64,000 nt of DNA. It comes from Paenibacillus sp. FSL M7-0420. GTDB taxonomy: Bacteria > Bacillota > Bacilli > Paenibacillales > Paenibacillaceae. Location: positions 3,162,001 to 3,226,000 of the forward strand of contig NZ_JBBOCJ010000001.1 of assembly GCF_038002345.1 (NCBI RefSeq). The letters are read 5' to 3'. Every line of letters begins with the position of its first letter. The stretch's first letter is position 1. The position numbers and the translations under genes were made by a program. Shown piece by piece: positions 63,164 to 64,000 of this stretch. The notes below the pieces were generated by a model. The model was not told the DNA's origin and did no database searches. It worked only from the letters and a program-made list of their open reading frames with translations.

Positions 63164-63188
63164 TTCATCATATGAAAAATTCACAATA
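63164..63188 (+). repeat. 25-nt direct repeat, copy 1
   Basis: Identical to 63306-63330 over 25 nt (core CATATGAAAAATTCACAATA). It contains inverted TTCAT-CAT-ATGAA and further TTC/GAA alternation, suggesting a protein-binding site. Confidence 0.85.
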
Positions 63189-63305
63189 ACGACCCCGACA
63201 TATTAATAAAAGACTTATTGCGTCCACAATAACCTTTTTTCTGCAGAGGCGTTAAACAACGGGTGTCAGGGGACGCAAGTTAAAGTCGTTCTCTATTAAT
63301 ATAAT

Positions 63306-63330
63306 TTCATCATATGAAAAATTCACAATA
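63306..63330 (+). repeat. 25-nt direct repeat, copy 2
   Basis: Second copy, 142 bp from the first, same orientation, about 280 bases before the Rtp-like gene. A near copy lies at 51938-51957. Confidence 0.85.
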
Positions 63331-63607
63331 GAAGAATAAAACCACCCACCGTATCTACCTATACCATCTAAACGCCTCACAACATCCGTACCTATCTTCT
63401 TCAAAACGGAAAAAGTAAACCTAAACTCCGCACCGAAAAAATGAAACTATAAAATATAACTTGTTGTGAAAGCTGGGAAATAGAGTTTATACTAGAGTTG
63501 TAGCTGGAAATGCTACCCACATCATTTGACTGCCGGATTTAAGTGACAAGGGTCTATGGCTGTTCTTCTCTAAGGATTCCACAAAAAAACACCCCGGGAG
63601 GTGTCTT

Positions 63608-63967
63608 ATGGCGTTTATGATTGCCCAGCGGGCGTTTATAAAAGTATATCTGATTACGATGGTGGAGCAGCACAAGGGGTATGGTTATCAGATGCTGGAG
63701 GATTTGCGCAGAGATTTCAAAGCCCATGGTTATTCTCCTCCCCAAAGTGAAATCTACCGTGCCCTGCATGAGCTGGTGCAGCAGGGGATACTCTACCGCA
63801 CCAAGCAGTTGAAGGGAAACGACCCCAAGGTCGATTTCCAGGAGATTGTCCTGTATCATTTCACCTCGGATGGGGAGGAGAAGGCCAAGCTCTACAAAAA
63901 GCAAGTGAAGACCGACCTCGACCGCTGTCTGGGTATCCTTAATAAGGCGGTCGCTGACAACTTCTGA
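63608..63967 (+). CDS. rtp: Replication terminator protein (Rtp) homologue
   Basis: 119 residues, like the 122-residue Rtp of Bacillus subtilis as I recall it. Shared stretches include the start 'QRAFIKVYLITM', 'EIYRALHELVQQGIL' (winged-helix recognition region), and the C-terminal 'AKLYKKQ', 'LDRC' and 'DNF' that build the antiparallel dimer helix. Rtp dimers bind Ter sites and stop replication forks coming from one side. GGGAGGTG lies 4 bases before the ATG. A generic PadR-type winged-helix regulator is the alternative. Family confidence high, function in fork arrest inferred. Confidence 0.8.
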   Translation: MAFMIAQRAFIKVYLITMVEQHKGYGYQMLEDLRRDFKAHGYSPPQSEIYRALHELVQQGILYRTKQLKGNDPKVDFQEIVLYHFTSDGEEKAKLYKKQVKTDLDRCLGILNKAVADNF

Positions 63968-64000
63968 GCGGGCTTCCGGCGCTTACGAAATTCGTTAGCC

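Larger units (their letters stand above)
63050..63607. other. 558-bp AT-rich intergenic region with repeats and MarR operator
   Basis: No gene is supported. It holds the MarR operator (63087-63110), two identical 25-nt repeats (63164-63188 and 63306-63330), and a TTATTG-CGTCCA-CAATAA palindrome near 63213-63230. Its position just before the Rtp-like gene makes it a candidate for fork-trap binding sites. Confidence 0.6.

Overview
The window looks like a chromosomal segment of a Paenibacillus-type, endospore-forming Firmicute. The evidence is a moderately GC-rich composition, strong AGGAGG-type ribosome binding sites, frequent TTG/GTG starts, a YesM/YesN two-component pair beside a large LipO-type sugar-binding lipoprotein, sporulation proteins (YlbJ, YjcZ-like peptides), and the conserved Bacillales block rsmD-coaD-ylbJ-ylbL-tmcAL-yceD-rpmF followed by fapR-plsX-fabH-fabD-fabG-acpP-fabF-rnc-smc-ftsY. 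No rRNA, tRNA, CRISPR array or transposase was seen.

Layout. 1-5.3 kb: the end of a carbohydrate-uptake locus (binding lipoprotein, sensor kinase, AraC-type response regulator). 5.8-11.1 kb: small and hypothetical genes, an FGE-like protein, a secreted protein and a chemoreceptor. 11.2-14.7 kb: an iron-siderophore module (FhuF-like reductase, binding lipoprotein, Btr-like regulator) with a Fur-box-like site. 14.9-22.1 kb: single metabolic genes (HpaB-type oxygenase, methyltransferase-like protein, OsmC, sulfurtransferase, kinase), a truncated kinase relic, a beta/gamma-crystallin-like protein and several dispersed repeats. 22.4-25.9 kb: a five-gene double-ABC-transporter operon with its own YtrA-type GntR regulator. 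26-29 kb: a PilZ protein, a pentapeptide-repeat protein and a membrane GGDEF protein. 29-33.8 kb: a lysin-holin pair mixed with very small hydrophobic (YjcZ-like) and secreted proteins, and a coiled-coil protein built from a 21-bp tandem repeat.

34.1-51.9 kb is the conserved core: rRNA methylation, CoA synthesis, L32, then type II fatty-acid synthesis under a FapR operator, RNase III, SMC and FtsY. 52.2-55.5 kb is an operon of a circularly permuted ATP-grasp enzyme, an alpha-E protein and a transglutaminase; its product is unknown to me. 55.7-63.0 kb holds an SDR, a DUF2087 regulator, a GIY-YIG protein, a DUF1992 protein, HrpB helicase, a YflT stress protein, a GNAT enzyme and a MarR regulator with a palindromic operator.

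The most interesting point is at the right end. The gene at 63608-63967 closely resembles the Bacillus replication terminator protein Rtp. Its AT-rich upstream region carries two identical 25-nt direct repeats, and a near-copy lies about 12 kb away at 51938, in the same orientation. These may be binding sites of a replication fork trap. That is a hypothesis, not a demonstration.
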